Position numbers and translations under genes: made by a program
Notes under the pieces: model-generated
Told to the model about the DNA's origin: nothing
The model's database searches: none
What the model saw: the letters and a program-made list of their open reading frames with translations, nothing else
From: RPQJ01 sp963778185
GTDB lineage: Bacteria; Pseudomonadota; Gammaproteobacteria; Steroidobacterales; Steroidobacteraceae
Direction: 5' to 3'
NCBI GenBank assembly: GCA_963778185.1
Contig: CAVZTF010000003.1
Span: forward strand, 1,984,001 to 2,048,000
DNA length: 64,000 bases
In this document: in pieces, positions 30,659 to 39,765 of the stretch
Layout of the letters: each line of letters begins with the position of its first letter
Numbering within the stretch: position 1 is the first letter of the stretch

Positions 30659-31963
30659 CTACTTGAGCTTCGTGATGACCATCGTCTTGTCGTTGCCCGT
30701 GTCCGAGTGCTGCACGTTGACGAACAGCGCCTTCGGATCGGTGCCGAAGTAGATACCGGTGCCCTCGGCACCCACGTCCTTCAGTGACGCGAACAGGTAC
30801 ACACCGTCCTGGTAGCCGTCGCGGTTGGCGTCTCTCGAGTTCGGGTCGAACACCCAGATGTCGCTGTAGGCGTTGTCCTCGACCATCCACAGCCTGCCGT
30901 CGGGGCCATCCGCGAGGTTGTCGACGCCGCGGAAGCCGGTGACGCCCGCTGCACGGTTCTCGACCGGCGCATTCCTGCCGGCGGCGACGACGTAGCTGAC
31001 GAACGGTGCATGGCCGAGTTGGACGGCCATGACGGCGCCGGGGCCGGTGTTGCTGGCGGGGTTGCCGACGTCCTCGCAAGTGAGGGCGACGTACAGCGTC
31101 GAGGCGATGCGCTCCAAGTCTTCGGGCCGGCAGTACGACGTCGCGCCGACGGCTGCGGCCGCCTCCCGTGCGCTGACCTGCACCTGCGCCATGTCGAGCG
31201 CGACCCATTCGGCGTCGCCGGTCTTCGATGCGCTCATCACCTTCAGTGCGTAGAGCTGGCCGCTGGACAGATCGCCGCGGGTGTCGGGCACGAACCTGTA
31301 GATCGCGCCCGTGCGGTTTTCGTCGATGACGTACACGTTGCCCTCGGCGTCGATCTCGAGGCCCTCGTGCGCCAGTGCGCCGAGCTGCGGACGTACGGTC
31401 ACGCTCTCGGCCACGGTCGGATCGCTCGGATCGAGCTTCAGCTCGTACACGAGGCCGCTCGTGGCCTGGGGATGATCCGGATCCGGGCGTACCGACGTGA
31501 TGGTCTCCTCGGCGAAGAGGATGGTGTGCCAAGGAGTCCAGACGATGCCGTCGAGGGCTTCCCAATCGTAACGGGCAGCCAGTTCCTTCGCAGCGCCGGT
31601 CTTCAGGTCCACGACCGATACCGAGCCGCCGAGTCCGCCGTCGAGGCGGGCATCATTGCCCGGGCGCACCTCGTGTGTGCGGTACAGGAATCGTCCGGCG
31701 TGAGCCTTGCTCTCGTTGACCGTGTTCATGTCGTTCCAGTCCTCTGCCACGTAGAGGTCGAGATCGTTCTCGTCGGAAACGATCGACTGGGAGAAACCGG
31801 CCGGGATGATCCAGGGCGAGGCTTCGATGTCGACGCCGCCCTGCGGGTAGGCGGAGGCGGCAATGGGATTGAACCCCATCGGGCCGTTCACCACTGTGGG
31901 ATCCGCGTAGGCGTTGGCGGTGAACGCCGTGGCCACGGCCACGGCGATAGCTGACTTTTGCAT
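30659..31963 (-). CDS. PhoX-family (DUF839) secreted phosphatase-like protein
   Basis: A 434-residue exported protein: signal peptide (cleavage near ANAYA-DPTVVN), then a beta-propeller of the DUF839/PhoX family, in which PhoX alkaline phosphatases bind calcium and iron. Visible family blocks are EDWNDMNTVNESKAHAGRF, WEALDGIVWTPWHTILFAEE, SYCRPEDLERI and GVDNLADGPDGRLWMVEDN. The PhoX twin-arginine signal is not evident (MQKSAIAVAVATAF), which argues for Sec export and perhaps a non-PhoX member. A CAGGAGA site precedes ATG 31963; an inverted repeat lies 40 bases upstream. Confidence 0.82.
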   Translation of the reverse strand: MQKSAIAVAVATAFTANAYADPTVVNGPMGFNPIAASAYPQGGVDIEASPWIIPAGFSQSIVSDENDLDLYVAEDWNDMNTVNESKAHAGRFLYRTHEVRPGNDARLDGGLGGSVSVVDLKTGAAKELAARYDWEALDGIVWTPWHTILFAEETITSVRPDPDHPQATSGLVYELKLDPSDPTVAESVTVRPQLGALAHEGLEIDAEGNVYVIDENRTGAIYRFVPDTRGDLSSGQLYALKVMSASKTGDAEWVALDMAQVQVSAREAAAAVGATSYCRPEDLERIASTLYVALTCEDVGNPASNTGPGAVMAVQLGHAPFVSYVVAAGRNAPVENRAAGVTGFRGVDNLADGPDGRLWMVEDNAYSDIWVFDPNSRDANRDGYQDGVYLFASLKDVGAEGTGIYFGTDPKALFVNVQHSDTGNDKTMVITKLK

Positions 31964-32002
31964 GTGCGAGTCTCCTGGGAAGCGGGGGTGTGCTGAAACC
32001 GG

Positions 32003-32021
32003 GGGACGTGGCTTACGTCCC
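32003..32021. promoter_or_regulatory. inverted repeat upstream of phoX-like gene
   Basis: GGGACGT at 32003-32009 and ACGTCCC at 32015-32021 are perfect arms around GGCTT, about 40 bases before the PhoX-family start. It could be an operator or a small leader hairpin. It does not resemble a Pho box. Confidence 0.35.
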
Positions 32022-32123
32022 GCACACATCATTCCCAGGGATCGTTGCCCGGAGATTGCCCGAGCATTAAGGGTTCGTGACGGGCCTGCCTCGCGGCAAG
32101 CCGCGGCTCGACACCGTCCCGCG

Positions 32124-32645
32124 CTACTGGACCATCTTCACCGTCGAAACCGGCGCGAAGTCGAATTTCCCCGCCTTCGCGTTCCACTGGATGTACCGTT
32201 CACAGAAGTTCTCGCTCGCAAAACTGGCCGCCGGCTGCTTGCCGCACTGCTCCCCCGAGACCATCAGCCAGAGCCTGGCCGCCGGACCCGTCCCATCGAG
32301 CGTCGAGCCATACACCCAGGCGCTGAACGCCTTCCTTGCGCCGCCCGCGCCATCGCCGACGTACACGGCAACGTCCTTGCCACGATCGCCGTACACGCTG
32401 GCGGCGCCTTCGCACTGGATGGAGCCGACGTCGAGGATGTAGTCCTCCTTGCCGTCGCCGTTCAGGTCCACATGCTTGATGGCGTCGTTGGTCAGCGCCT
32501 TGCCGCCCACGCCCGTGCATTCGGCTGCGATCGCCGCCAGGTCGGCGGCGACGACCGCCGGCGTCTTCGGTGGCCCCGCGTAGGCGGCGGGGCAGCAGAC
32601 GATCAAGGATCCAGTCGCGGCCACAACGAGAGTCGCAGTACGCAT
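32124..32645 (-). CDS. secreted protein with calcium-binding-like repeat
   Basis: A 173-residue exported protein (signal peptide ending near AAYAG-PPKT) with four cysteines, probably two disulfides, and a VDLNGDGKEDYILD loop like those of FG-GAP/EF-hand-type calcium sites. Family unknown. AGGGAGGG stands 8-9 bases before ATG 32645. It sits alone between the PhoX-like and phospholipase D-like genes on the same strand. Confidence 0.75.
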   Translation of the reverse strand: MRTATLVVAATGSLIVCCPAAYAGPPKTPAVVAADLAAIAAECTGVGGKALTNDAIKHVDLNGDGKEDYILDVGSIQCEGAASVYGDRGKDVAVYVGDGAGGARKAFSAWVYGSTLDGTGPAARLWLMVSGEQCGKQPAASFASENFCERYIQWNAKAGKFDFAPVSTVKMVQ

Positions 32646-32744
32646 GATCGGCCCTCCCTGAAGTTGGCCGACGCTACGCCCGGCCTGCGGGTGCGTCAAT
32701 GCGCGGCGCGGGTCAGTCCACCGGCCGCGCGCCGAGCCGGGCCA

Positions 32745-34283
32745 TCACAACTGTGAGCTGACCGGAAGGGCCCGGCCAATCCAGGCCTGGAACCTGCGCC
32801 CGGCGGACGCGTCGGGAGCGCTGTCGTGCGTTTGCATGCCGTCCTGCCATTCCAGCTTCCTGCCCTCCTGCGTTACCGCCCACGCGTGCTCGCCCGAGGA
32901 GTCCGTACTGAAGATCTGCTCGAGCTGGGCCGCGATCGCCCCGCTCTCGACGAAGATGCCCTGTTCGCAGTTCAGGGAGGTGGACCGTGGGTCGATGTTG
33001 TAGCTGCCCACGAATGCGACCCTGCCGTCCACCACGAGGGCCTTGGTGTGCAGGCTGGCGCCCGACGATCCGAACAGGCTCGACTTGACCGTGCTGCCGG
33101 GCGTCGGCTTGAGCTCCCAGACTTTCACCCCACCCTCGAGCAGGGGCTCGCGCCACTCGGAGTAGCCGCCGTACACCATCGCGACATCGTTGGCTGCCAG
33201 CGAGTTCGTCAGGACCCGCACGTTCCTGCCGGACCGCGCGATGTCGGTCAGGAAGCGCGTTCCGACCTCGCCGGGTACGAAGTACGGCGAAATGATCGTG
33301 ACGTTCGTGCTCGAGGATTTCATCAGCGGCGCGAGCAGCGCCAGCACCTGCGAACCTGCCGCACCCTCGGTTTCGCCCGCGGCCTTGAGCGGGTCGTCCG
33401 AGACGAAGAAAAATCGCCCGGACCAGACCATCGGCCAGTCGCCCGCCACGAGACGTTTCACGGCGTCGTTCTTGCGCAGTTCGGTGGCGAACCGCGACGC
33501 CTCGGCCTGCGCGACTTTCGGCGCGACTCTTTCCCGCAGGGCCAGCAAGGCGGCGGGCGAGACGTCTTCGGCCGCGAGCAGGGTCATCGGGTAGGCGATG
33601 GGCGAGTTCCAGTAGCGGTCGAACGACGCCGAGGCGTCGCGGACGATCGGTCCCACCATCGCGAAGTCGAGGTCCACGAAATTGACCTCGTCGCTGGCGC
33701 CGAAGTACTCGTCTCCCAGGTTGCGCCCGCCGACGATCGCGATGCGGTTGTCCGCGATCCAGGTCTTGTTGTGCATGCGGCGGTTGATGCGGCTGAAGCT
33801 GCCGAGCGCCTCGAAGACGAAGCCAAGGGCGCCGGCGCGCGACTGGAACGGATTGAACATCCGCACGTCGATGTTCGGGTGCGCATCGAGGGCGGCGAAG
33901 GCGTAGTTCTTCGCCCGCGCGTCCATGTCGTCGACGAGCATCCGTACCTTGACGCCGCGATCGGCCGCTTCGAGCAGGCGCACGGCAAGGAATCCTCCGG
34001 TCGTATCGTTGTGCCAGATGTAGGTCTGTACGTCGAGGCTGCGTCCAGCCACCAACGCCGTGCGCGCGCGGATCGCGAACGCCTCCGGCCCCTCACGGAC
34101 GAGACGGAATCCCGATTCGCCCGGGTGCCGTGCCTCGGCCTCGGCGATCAGGCCATCGAGGACCGTTCCGCTCCCGAGCGGCAGGGCCGCTTCGACCGGC
34201 AACTCTGGACGCGGCTCGAGGCTCGCGCACGCGGCGAGCGACATGGCGGCGAGGCAGGCGCACAGGCGTAACAGGTTATTCAC
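32745..34283 (-). CDS. phospholipase D-like lipoprotein (ClsC type)
   Basis: A 512-residue lipoprotein (lipobox LAAC near residue 19) with two HKD motifs: HNKTWIADNRIAIVGGRNLGD and HTKALVVDGRVAFVGSYNID. Size and motif context match the ClsC/YmdC group, which in E. coli makes cardiolipin from phosphatidylethanolamine and phosphatidylglycerol with a partner protein. The lipid anchor puts it in the periplasm, unlike inner-membrane ClsA/ClsB. Start is GTG. A second cardiolipin synthase gene lies at 44251. Confidence 0.9.
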   Translation of the reverse strand: MNNLLRLCACLAAMSLAACASLEPRPELPVEAALPLGSGTVLDGLIAEAEARHPGESGFRLVREGPEAFAIRARTALVAGRSLDVQTYIWHNDTTGGFLAVRLLEAADRGVKVRMLVDDMDARAKNYAFAALDAHPNIDVRMFNPFQSRAGALGFVFEALGSFSRINRRMHNKTWIADNRIAIVGGRNLGDEYFGASDEVNFVDLDFAMVGPIVRDASASFDRYWNSPIAYPMTLLAAEDVSPAALLALRERVAPKVAQAEASRFATELRKNDAVKRLVAGDWPMVWSGRFFFVSDDPLKAAGETEGAAGSQVLALLAPLMKSSSTNVTIISPYFVPGEVGTRFLTDIARSGRNVRVLTNSLAANDVAMVYGGYSEWREPLLEGGVKVWELKPTPGSTVKSSLFGSSGASLHTKALVVDGRVAFVGSYNIDPRSTSLNCEQGIFVESGAIAAQLEQIFSTDSSGEHAWAVTQEGRKLEWQDGMQTHDSAPDASAGRRFQAWIGRALPVSSQL

Positions 34284-34557
34284 GGTCTACCGTTCGCTGG
34301 TGTTGACGAGGCTGATCGCCAGCGCGTCCCGACAGCAGGGCAAGCCAAGGCCACGCTCCCAATGGCGAAGTGGAAGGGTGTGCTCATGGAGGTCCGGTCT
34401 CCGGGGCCAGGCGGGCATTGGTGCGAAGCTTAGCGGAGACGGGCCCGCTCAGGCACGGCCGCGGTCGCGCCGGCAACCCATCGCGCGGTTTGCGATGTCC
34501 GCCCGGCGCGTGCAGGCTATCCGGCTGCTACACGGGACACGCGGCAAGGCCTGCAGC

Positions 34558-36303
34558 ATGAGCTCGACCTCGACAGACACGACGGTTTCAGCCGTCGATG
34601 ACCAGCAGGGCGCCGCCGCCGCACGCAAGCGCCCGGTGCGCGACCTGCTGCGCCTGGCCGGTCCTTATTGGAACTGCGAGCGGCGCGCCAAGGTTCGCGG
34701 CATCACCTTGCTGCTGTTCCTGCTGACGCTGGCGCAGGTCGGCTTGACGATCTGGGGCAACTACTGGAACCGCGCGCTGTTCGACGCCCTCGAGCAACGC
34801 ACGGCGCACGGAGTCCTGGTGCAGGTCGGGGTATTCGCAGTCATCTTCGCGATCTCGATCGCCGTCACCGCCGCGCACCTCATGGTCAAGCGCTGGCTGC
34901 AGCTCGACTGGCGGGCCTGGATGACCGAGCGGCTCGTCGGCCGCTGGATGGACGACGGCCGTCATTACCGGCTCAATTTCACGCGCGGTGAGCACGACAA
35001 CCCGGACCAGCGCATCGCGGAGGACATCCGCATCGCGACCGAGAGCGCAATCGGCCTGGCCCACACGCTGATCTTCTCGCTGTTGACCCTCGTGATGTTC
35101 ATCGACATCCTCTGGTCGGTCTCGGGCTCGATCGTGGTGCCGGGCACCGGGGTCCACGTGCCCGGCTACATGGTGCCGCTCGCGTTCATCTACGCGGCGC
35201 TCGGCGCCGTGCTCGGCTGGATGTTCGGCCGACCGCTGGTACGCACGACCAACGCATTGCAGAGCGCGGAGGCGACGTTTCGCTTCGGACTGTCGCGGGC
35301 GCGTGAACACACGGAAGCGATCGCGCTCATTCACGGTGAACCGCGCGAGCGCGACGGCTCCGCGGCTCGATTCAGGCAGGTCGTGCGCGACTGGGACCGG
35401 CAGTCGCTCGCGTATCTCGGACTCGTGTCCTTCGGCACGGCCTACGGCGCGCTGCTGCCCGTGTTCCCCATCATGGTCGCGGCGCCGCAGTACATCGCCG
35501 GTGCCATGACGCTCGGGGTGCTGATGCAGGCTGCGCAGGCATTCCAGGGACTGACCTCCGCTCTGTCGTGGCCGGTCAACAACCTCGGTGAGATTGCCCG
35601 CTGCCGCGCGTCGGCCGACCGCGTACTGTCGCTGCACGAGGACATGCGGCATCTGGATGAGGAGGCACGGGCAGCGGTCGCATCGAGGATCGCGCTCGAC
35701 CGCTCCGGACGCGATTGCCTGCTGATCGAGGACCTGTGCATCTCCGAGCCCTCCGGTCGAGTGCTGCTCGCGGACTTCAATGCGCAGATCCGTCCTGGCG
35801 AGCGCGTGCTGCTGACCGGCGACCCGGCCGTGACCGGGACACTTTTCAAGGTCGTCAGCGGGCTGTGGCCATGGGGCAGCGGGCGCGTCGCACTGCCGGA
35901 CGACGGCGACGTTTCGTTCGTCCCGCAGCACCCGTTCCTGCCGGAGGGCCCCTTGCGCGCGGCGCTGTTCTATCCCTCGGCGCCCAACGCCTTTTCCGAC
36001 GACGAAGCCAGGCACGCGCTGCAGCGAGCGGGCCTCGCGTCGCTCGCGCCGCGGCTCGACGCGGAGGACAACTGGGAGCAGTCATTGCCGCTGCGTGCAC
36101 GACAGCAGGTCGGTCTTGCCCGCGTCCTGCTGCAACGCCCGGCCTGGGTGTTCATGGAGGAGGCGACAGACGCGTTCGAGCCGGAGGGGGAGCGGCAGCT
36201 GCTGGAAATGCTTCACGGCGAACTGCCCGACACGGCCTTCGTCACCATCAGCTTCCATCCGGGCCTGGCGGCCCTGCACCACCGCGAGCTACGGCTGGGC
36301 TAG
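34558..36303 (+). CDS. SbmA/YddA-type ABC protein with degenerate ATPase
   Basis: A 581-residue membrane/ATPase fusion of the ABC_membrane_2 family (YddA, SbmA relatives): six membrane helices in residues 45-330 with family blocks NYWNRALFDALEQR, NPDQRIAEDIR and PVNNLGEIARCRASADRVL, then a nucleotide-binding domain. Walker A is lost (TGDPAVTGTLF near residues 419-429, lysine position occupied by T), the LSGGE signature is replaced by LPLRARQQ, and Walker B reads VFMEEATDAFE. GLWPWGSG and FVPQHPFLPEG remain. The protein probably cannot hydrolyse ATP and may work by proton motive force, as SbmA does. The 274-base gap upstream shows no gene. Confidence 0.88.
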   Translation: MSSTSTDTTVSAVDDQQGAAAARKRPVRDLLRLAGPYWNCERRAKVRGITLLLFLLTLAQVGLTIWGNYWNRALFDALEQRTAHGVLVQVGVFAVIFAISIAVTAAHLMVKRWLQLDWRAWMTERLVGRWMDDGRHYRLNFTRGEHDNPDQRIAEDIRIATESAIGLAHTLIFSLLTLVMFIDILWSVSGSIVVPGTGVHVPGYMVPLAFIYAALGAVLGWMFGRPLVRTTNALQSAEATFRFGLSRAREHTEAIALIHGEPRERDGSAARFRQVVRDWDRQSLAYLGLVSFGTAYGALLPVFPIMVAAPQYIAGAMTLGVLMQAAQAFQGLTSALSWPVNNLGEIARCRASADRVLSLHEDMRHLDEEARAAVASRIALDRSGRDCLLIEDLCISEPSGRVLLADFNAQIRPGERVLLTGDPAVTGTLFKVVSGLWPWGSGRVALPDDGDVSFVPQHPFLPEGPLRAALFYPSAPNAFSDDEARHALQRAGLASLAPRLDAEDNWEQSLPLRARQQVGLARVLLQRPAWVFMEEATDAFEPEGERQLLEMLHGELPDTAFVTISFHPGLAALHHRELRLG

Positions 36304-37454
36304 AAGCGGCGCGGGAGCCAGCCGCGTTCGACGCACTCGCGGAAACACCAAGCCGGCGTGGTCTCGGTGCGGTAGCTCCAGAAGAACCAGCCGCGGTAAT
36401 GCTCGAAGGCCAGCAGCTGGGCGGCGGCGTAGGCGCGCTGCGCGACGTCTTCCTGGAAGGCGTCCATGCGCTCGAGCGCGTGGTTGAACGGGCCCTGGGC
36501 CCAGAGGGACACGACCTTGAGATCGAGCCCCAGGCTCCATTCGCCGGCAATCGCGGGAACACCCAGGTCGTGCTGTATCGTTTCGGCTTCGTCGCGCCAC
36601 AGGTCTCCCGCCTTGTGCACGTGGCCGTGGATGTCCATGTCGATGTCACCACGCTCGAAGCACTGGTAGCGGTGCACGTCGAAGAGCACGTTCTTGAGCT
36701 GCGCCTGGCGAAAGAAGGCCCGGAATTCGTGGTGCGGGCGGAACCCGTCGTGGAACACGACCGCCACCCGGTCGGGCGCGCAGTGCGTCCGGATCGCCTC
36801 ATAGGCGCGCTGGTAGTACCCCTCGAGCAGCGCCGTCGGCACGTCCCACCGCGGCTCGTTCAGCACCTCGATCGCGTGCAGGCTTGCGGCCGACCGGTAG
36901 CGCTCGGCCAGTCGCCCGAGCACGCTCACCGAGTGCGCGAGGTAGCCCTCGTTCGTGTGCCACTCGCAGACGTTCATGATGCCGCCGTTATCGAAACCGT
37001 TCTGGCAGCCGGGCGCCGCGTGCAGGTCGAGCACCACGCGCAGGCCGAACTCCGTCGCCCAGTCGATGGCCCGGTCGACGACCTCGATGCCGCCCTCGAC
37101 GAAGGGATGCGGGTTGGCGCCGTACTTGGAATGGTAGGGGTACGGCCGGCCGAGGACCCAATGTCCGACCGGGATGCGCACCGCGTTGACTCCCGTCTCC
37201 GCGAGCCACGCGAAATCCTCACGGGTGATGAAACTGTTCCAGTGAGCGCGCAGCCGCGCCGGTGCATCGCGGCCGAGTTCGGCGGACCACGTGGTCTCGT
37301 CAGTGGCGGCGAGTCCCTCGAATAGGCTCGGCGTCATCCACTTCTCGAGGACCAGCCAGCCGCCGAGGTTTACGCCACGCAGCCGGACCTGCCCGTTGTC
37401 ACAGGAGGGAACCAAGGTCTTGGATACTCGAGTGCTGTCAGTCGACAATTGCAC
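36300..37454 (-). CDS. GH5 glycoside hydrolase, exo-beta-1,3-glucanase-like
   Basis: A 384-residue TIM-barrel enzyme of family GH5. The start LRGVNLGGWLVLEKWMTPSLF closely follows fungal exo-beta-1,3-glucanases (GH5 subfamily 9). Acid/base E200 lies in EVLNEPRWD and nucleophile E305 in IAGEWSLGLD; HAAPGCQNGFDNGG is also typical. No signal peptide is seen, so it is probably cytoplasmic and acts on short oligosaccharides. Its stop overlaps that of the converging ABC gene within CTAG. Start is GTG at 37454. Confidence 0.88.
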   Translation of the reverse strand: MQLSTDSTRVSKTLVPSCDNGQVRLRGVNLGGWLVLEKWMTPSLFEGLAATDETTWSAELGRDAPARLRAHWNSFITREDFAWLAETGVNAVRIPVGHWVLGRPYPYHSKYGANPHPFVEGGIEVVDRAIDWATEFGLRVVLDLHAAPGCQNGFDNGGIMNVCEWHTNEGYLAHSVSVLGRLAERYRSAASLHAIEVLNEPRWDVPTALLEGYYQRAYEAIRTHCAPDRVAVVFHDGFRPHHEFRAFFRQAQLKNVLFDVHRYQCFERGDIDMDIHGHVHKAGDLWRDEAETIQHDLGVPAIAGEWSLGLDLKVVSLWAQGPFNHALERMDAFQEDVAQRAYAAAQLLAFEHYRGWFFWSYRTETTPAWCFRECVERGWLPRRF

Positions 37455-37534
37455 GCGATGATACCGCCGTCCGGGTTCGTCGCATGGGTTGCGACGAATC
37501 CATTCCCGGCCCGCCTTCGATGGGAGTGACCAAG

Positions 37535-38431
37535 ATGAAAGTCCTGATTACCGGTGGAACGGGTTTCGTCGGGCAGATCCTGTGCCCGCGCCTCCAGGCC
37601 TCGGGTCACGAGGTCGTGGTCCTGAGCCGCCAGGCCACTTCGCGGCCTCCCAAGGGGGTTGCGGCCGTCGTCACGCGACTGACCGAACTCGATCCGCAGA
37701 GGTTCGGCGCGGTCATCAACCTCGCCGGCGCACCGATCGGCGATGCGCGCTGGACGGAGAGCCGCAAGCGGCTGCTGCTCGAGTCGCGTGTTTCCATGAC
37801 GTCGGGACTGGTTGACTGGATGCGCAGGGCGCCCCGGCGGCCGCACACGCTGATCTCGGCGTCGGCGGTCGGCTACTACGGCGAGCAGGGGGAGCGGGTG
37901 GTCACCGAGGAGACGAAACCGACGCCGGGCTTCACCCATGATCTCTGCGCGGCGTGGGAACTCGAGGCCGAGCGGGCTGCCGTGCTCGGTGTGCGCGTCT
38001 GCCGGATGCGCATCGGCGTGGTGCTGGATCGCGGTGGCGGGGCACTCGCGAAGATGCTGCCGGCGTTCCGGCTCGGCGCGGGTGGCCGCCTGGGGTCCGG
38101 GCGCCACTACTTCCCGTGGATACATCGCGACGACATCGTGGCGATCTGCCAGTGGCTGCTGGAGAACCCCGGCGCGCGCGGCGCCTATAACGCGAGTGCA
38201 CCGAATCCAGTGACCAATGCCGAGTTCACTCGCGCGCTGGGCCGGGCGCTCGGTCGTCCGACGGTGCTGCCCATGCCGGAGTCGGCGCTCAGGCTGCTCT
38301 TCGGCGAGATGTCGGAGTTGCTGCTCGTGAGCGACCGGATGCTCCCGGCGCGGCTCCTCACGGAGGGATTCGAATTCAAGTACCCGGACCTCGACGCAGC
38401 GCTTGCAACGATCTGCGGTGCCCACGCGTAG
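37535..38431 (+). CDS. TIGR01777-family NAD-dependent epimerase (YfcH-like)
   Basis: A 298-residue short-chain dehydrogenase-type protein with the Rossmann motif GGTGFVG at residues 7-13, NLAGAPIGDARWTESRK, an SASAVGYYGEQG active-site region and the C-terminal DUF1731-like part (PMPESALRLLFGEMSELLLVSDRMLP). Members of this family resemble sugar-nucleotide epimerases and the cell-division protein SulA family of cyanobacteria; no substrate is established for YfcH. ATG 37535 has GGGAGTGACC upstream; an ATG five codons earlier is possible. Confidence 0.9.
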   Translation: MKVLITGGTGFVGQILCPRLQASGHEVVVLSRQATSRPPKGVAAVVTRLTELDPQRFGAVINLAGAPIGDARWTESRKRLLLESRVSMTSGLVDWMRRAPRRPHTLISASAVGYYGEQGERVVTEETKPTPGFTHDLCAAWELEAERAAVLGVRVCRMRIGVVLDRGGGALAKMLPAFRLGAGGRLGSGRHYFPWIHRDDIVAICQWLLENPGARGAYNASAPNPVTNAEFTRALGRALGRPTVLPMPESALRLLFGEMSELLLVSDRMLPARLLTEGFEFKYPDLDAALATICGAHA

Positions 38432-38493
38432 GATTCGGGGCTGCGCGATGGACAGGCGTCCAGTGGCAGGATGGGACCGCAGGAGGTTGCACG

Positions 38494-39642
38494 GTGCATA
38501 AGGCGGACGGGTCGGCATTGCTCGCCGGGGCCATGAGCCGATTCAAAGCGGGCGATGCGGTTGCCGGTCGCCAGATGCTGCAGGAGGCGACCGCGGCGGG
38601 CTATTTGCCTGCGGCAGTGCAACTCGCCGTCTGGGAGTTGATCGGTCTGGGCGGCCCACTCGACGTGGGGGCAGCCGCCGGTCGGTTGCGGGATGCCGCG
38701 GATAGAGGGGATGGCCCGGCATCCGTGCTGTTTGCCCAGCTACTCGCGGCGGGGGCGGGGGGTCTCCAGCGGGACTTCCAGGCCGCGGTGTCGCGGCTGC
38801 TGCGGGCGGCCGAGGCGGGCGAGCCGCGTGCTGCCGTGCAGTTGGCCATCCTGACGCCGGCTGACAGCGAGAATTCATCCGATCGGAACGCGCTCTTGCG
38901 GTTGGCGGCCGCCGCCGGAGAACCCATTGCGCGCATCTTCCTGGATCTCTGGCGAGCGACTCCCGCCGGCCCCGAGGTCGATTGGCTGCGCGTGCGCGAA
39001 AGGCTCGCGCTGCCGCACGAGCGGCGGCTGCCGGCGCCGGAACTGCACAGCGAGCAGCCGCGTATCGTGGCCGTCCGCGGCCTGTTCACGCGCGACGAGT
39101 GCATGTATGTAGTGCTCAAAGGCGTGCCGATGCTGCGACCCTCGCGTGTCTTCGGGCGCGACGGTCGCCCGGTGCCCGACCCGATGCGCACGAATGACTC
39201 GGCCAAGTTCGGCCTGCTCGAGGCCGACGCGGTCATGCAGAGTCTCGACCTGCGCGCGGCCGCAGCCCTTGGCCATCCTGCCGAAAACGGCGAGGGATTT
39301 GCGCTGCTGCGCTACGAGCGCGGACAGCAGTACCTGCCGCATTGCGACTGGATCGATCCGCGTCCTCCTGCAGCGCGCGCCGAGATCGACCGCTGGGGCC
39401 AACGCGTGGCAACCTGCGTCGTCTACCTGAACGACGGTTTCGAGGGCGGGGCCACTGAATTTCCCCGCCTCCGGCTCTCGTTCCTCGGTGGCATTGGCGA
39501 TGCGCTGACCTGGGACAACGTCCTGCCCGGCGGCGAGCCTGATCCTATGTCGCTGCATGCGGGCCGGCCGCCGACCCAGGGCACGAAGCTGCTCCTGTCG
39601 AAATGGATGCGCGACAAGAGCCAGATGGACCGCGACCGCTGA
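38494..39642 (+). CDS. Sel1-repeat / 2OG-Fe(II) oxygenase fusion
   Basis: A 382-residue protein: four or five Sel1-like helical repeats (about 1-150, such as GDGPASVLFAQLLAAGAGG) followed by a prolyl 4-hydroxylase-type 2-oxoglutarate oxygenase domain (about 180-380). Iron ligands are H283 and D285 in LPHCDWIDP and H355 in SLHAGRPP; the lysine of GTKLLLSKW near 366 should bind 2-oxoglutarate. GFEGGATEFPRL is a typical strand pair. It probably hydroxylates a protein side chain selected by the repeats. GTG start with a GGAGG site. Confidence 0.9.
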   Translation: MHKADGSALLAGAMSRFKAGDAVAGRQMLQEATAAGYLPAAVQLAVWELIGLGGPLDVGAAAGRLRDAADRGDGPASVLFAQLLAAGAGGLQRDFQAAVSRLLRAAEAGEPRAAVQLAILTPADSENSSDRNALLRLAAAAGEPIARIFLDLWRATPAGPEVDWLRVRERLALPHERRLPAPELHSEQPRIVAVRGLFTRDECMYVVLKGVPMLRPSRVFGRDGRPVPDPMRTNDSAKFGLLEADAVMQSLDLRAAAALGHPAENGEGFALLRYERGQQYLPHCDWIDPRPPAARAEIDRWGQRVATCVVYLNDGFEGGATEFPRLRLSFLGGIGDALTWDNVLPGGEPDPMSLHAGRPPTQGTKLLLSKWMRDKSQMDRDR

Positions 39643-39653
39643 GGCGAAAGCCT

Positions 39654-39673
39654 TCCGCCCTTCCTCGGGCGGA
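39654..39673 (+). terminator. short hairpin after oxygenase gene
   Basis: TCCGCCC at 39654-39660 and GGGCGGA at 39667-39673 flank a 6-base loop 12 bases past the stop codon. No T-run follows, so termination strength is doubtful. Confidence 0.35.
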
Positions 39674-39765
39674 CGGCGAACGCGCGTCGCCACGTAATCC
39701 GGCGCCCGCGGCATTGACAGCCGCGCTATCATCCGCCGACAGCACGGGAGGAGGGCGCCGCCGCC

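Noticed and set aside
34284..34557. Short plus-strand frames in the gap between the PLD-like and ABC genes
   Set aside because: No ribosome site, no conserved-looking segment, and the composition of the translations is like other shadow frames; the gap probably holds two divergent promoters.
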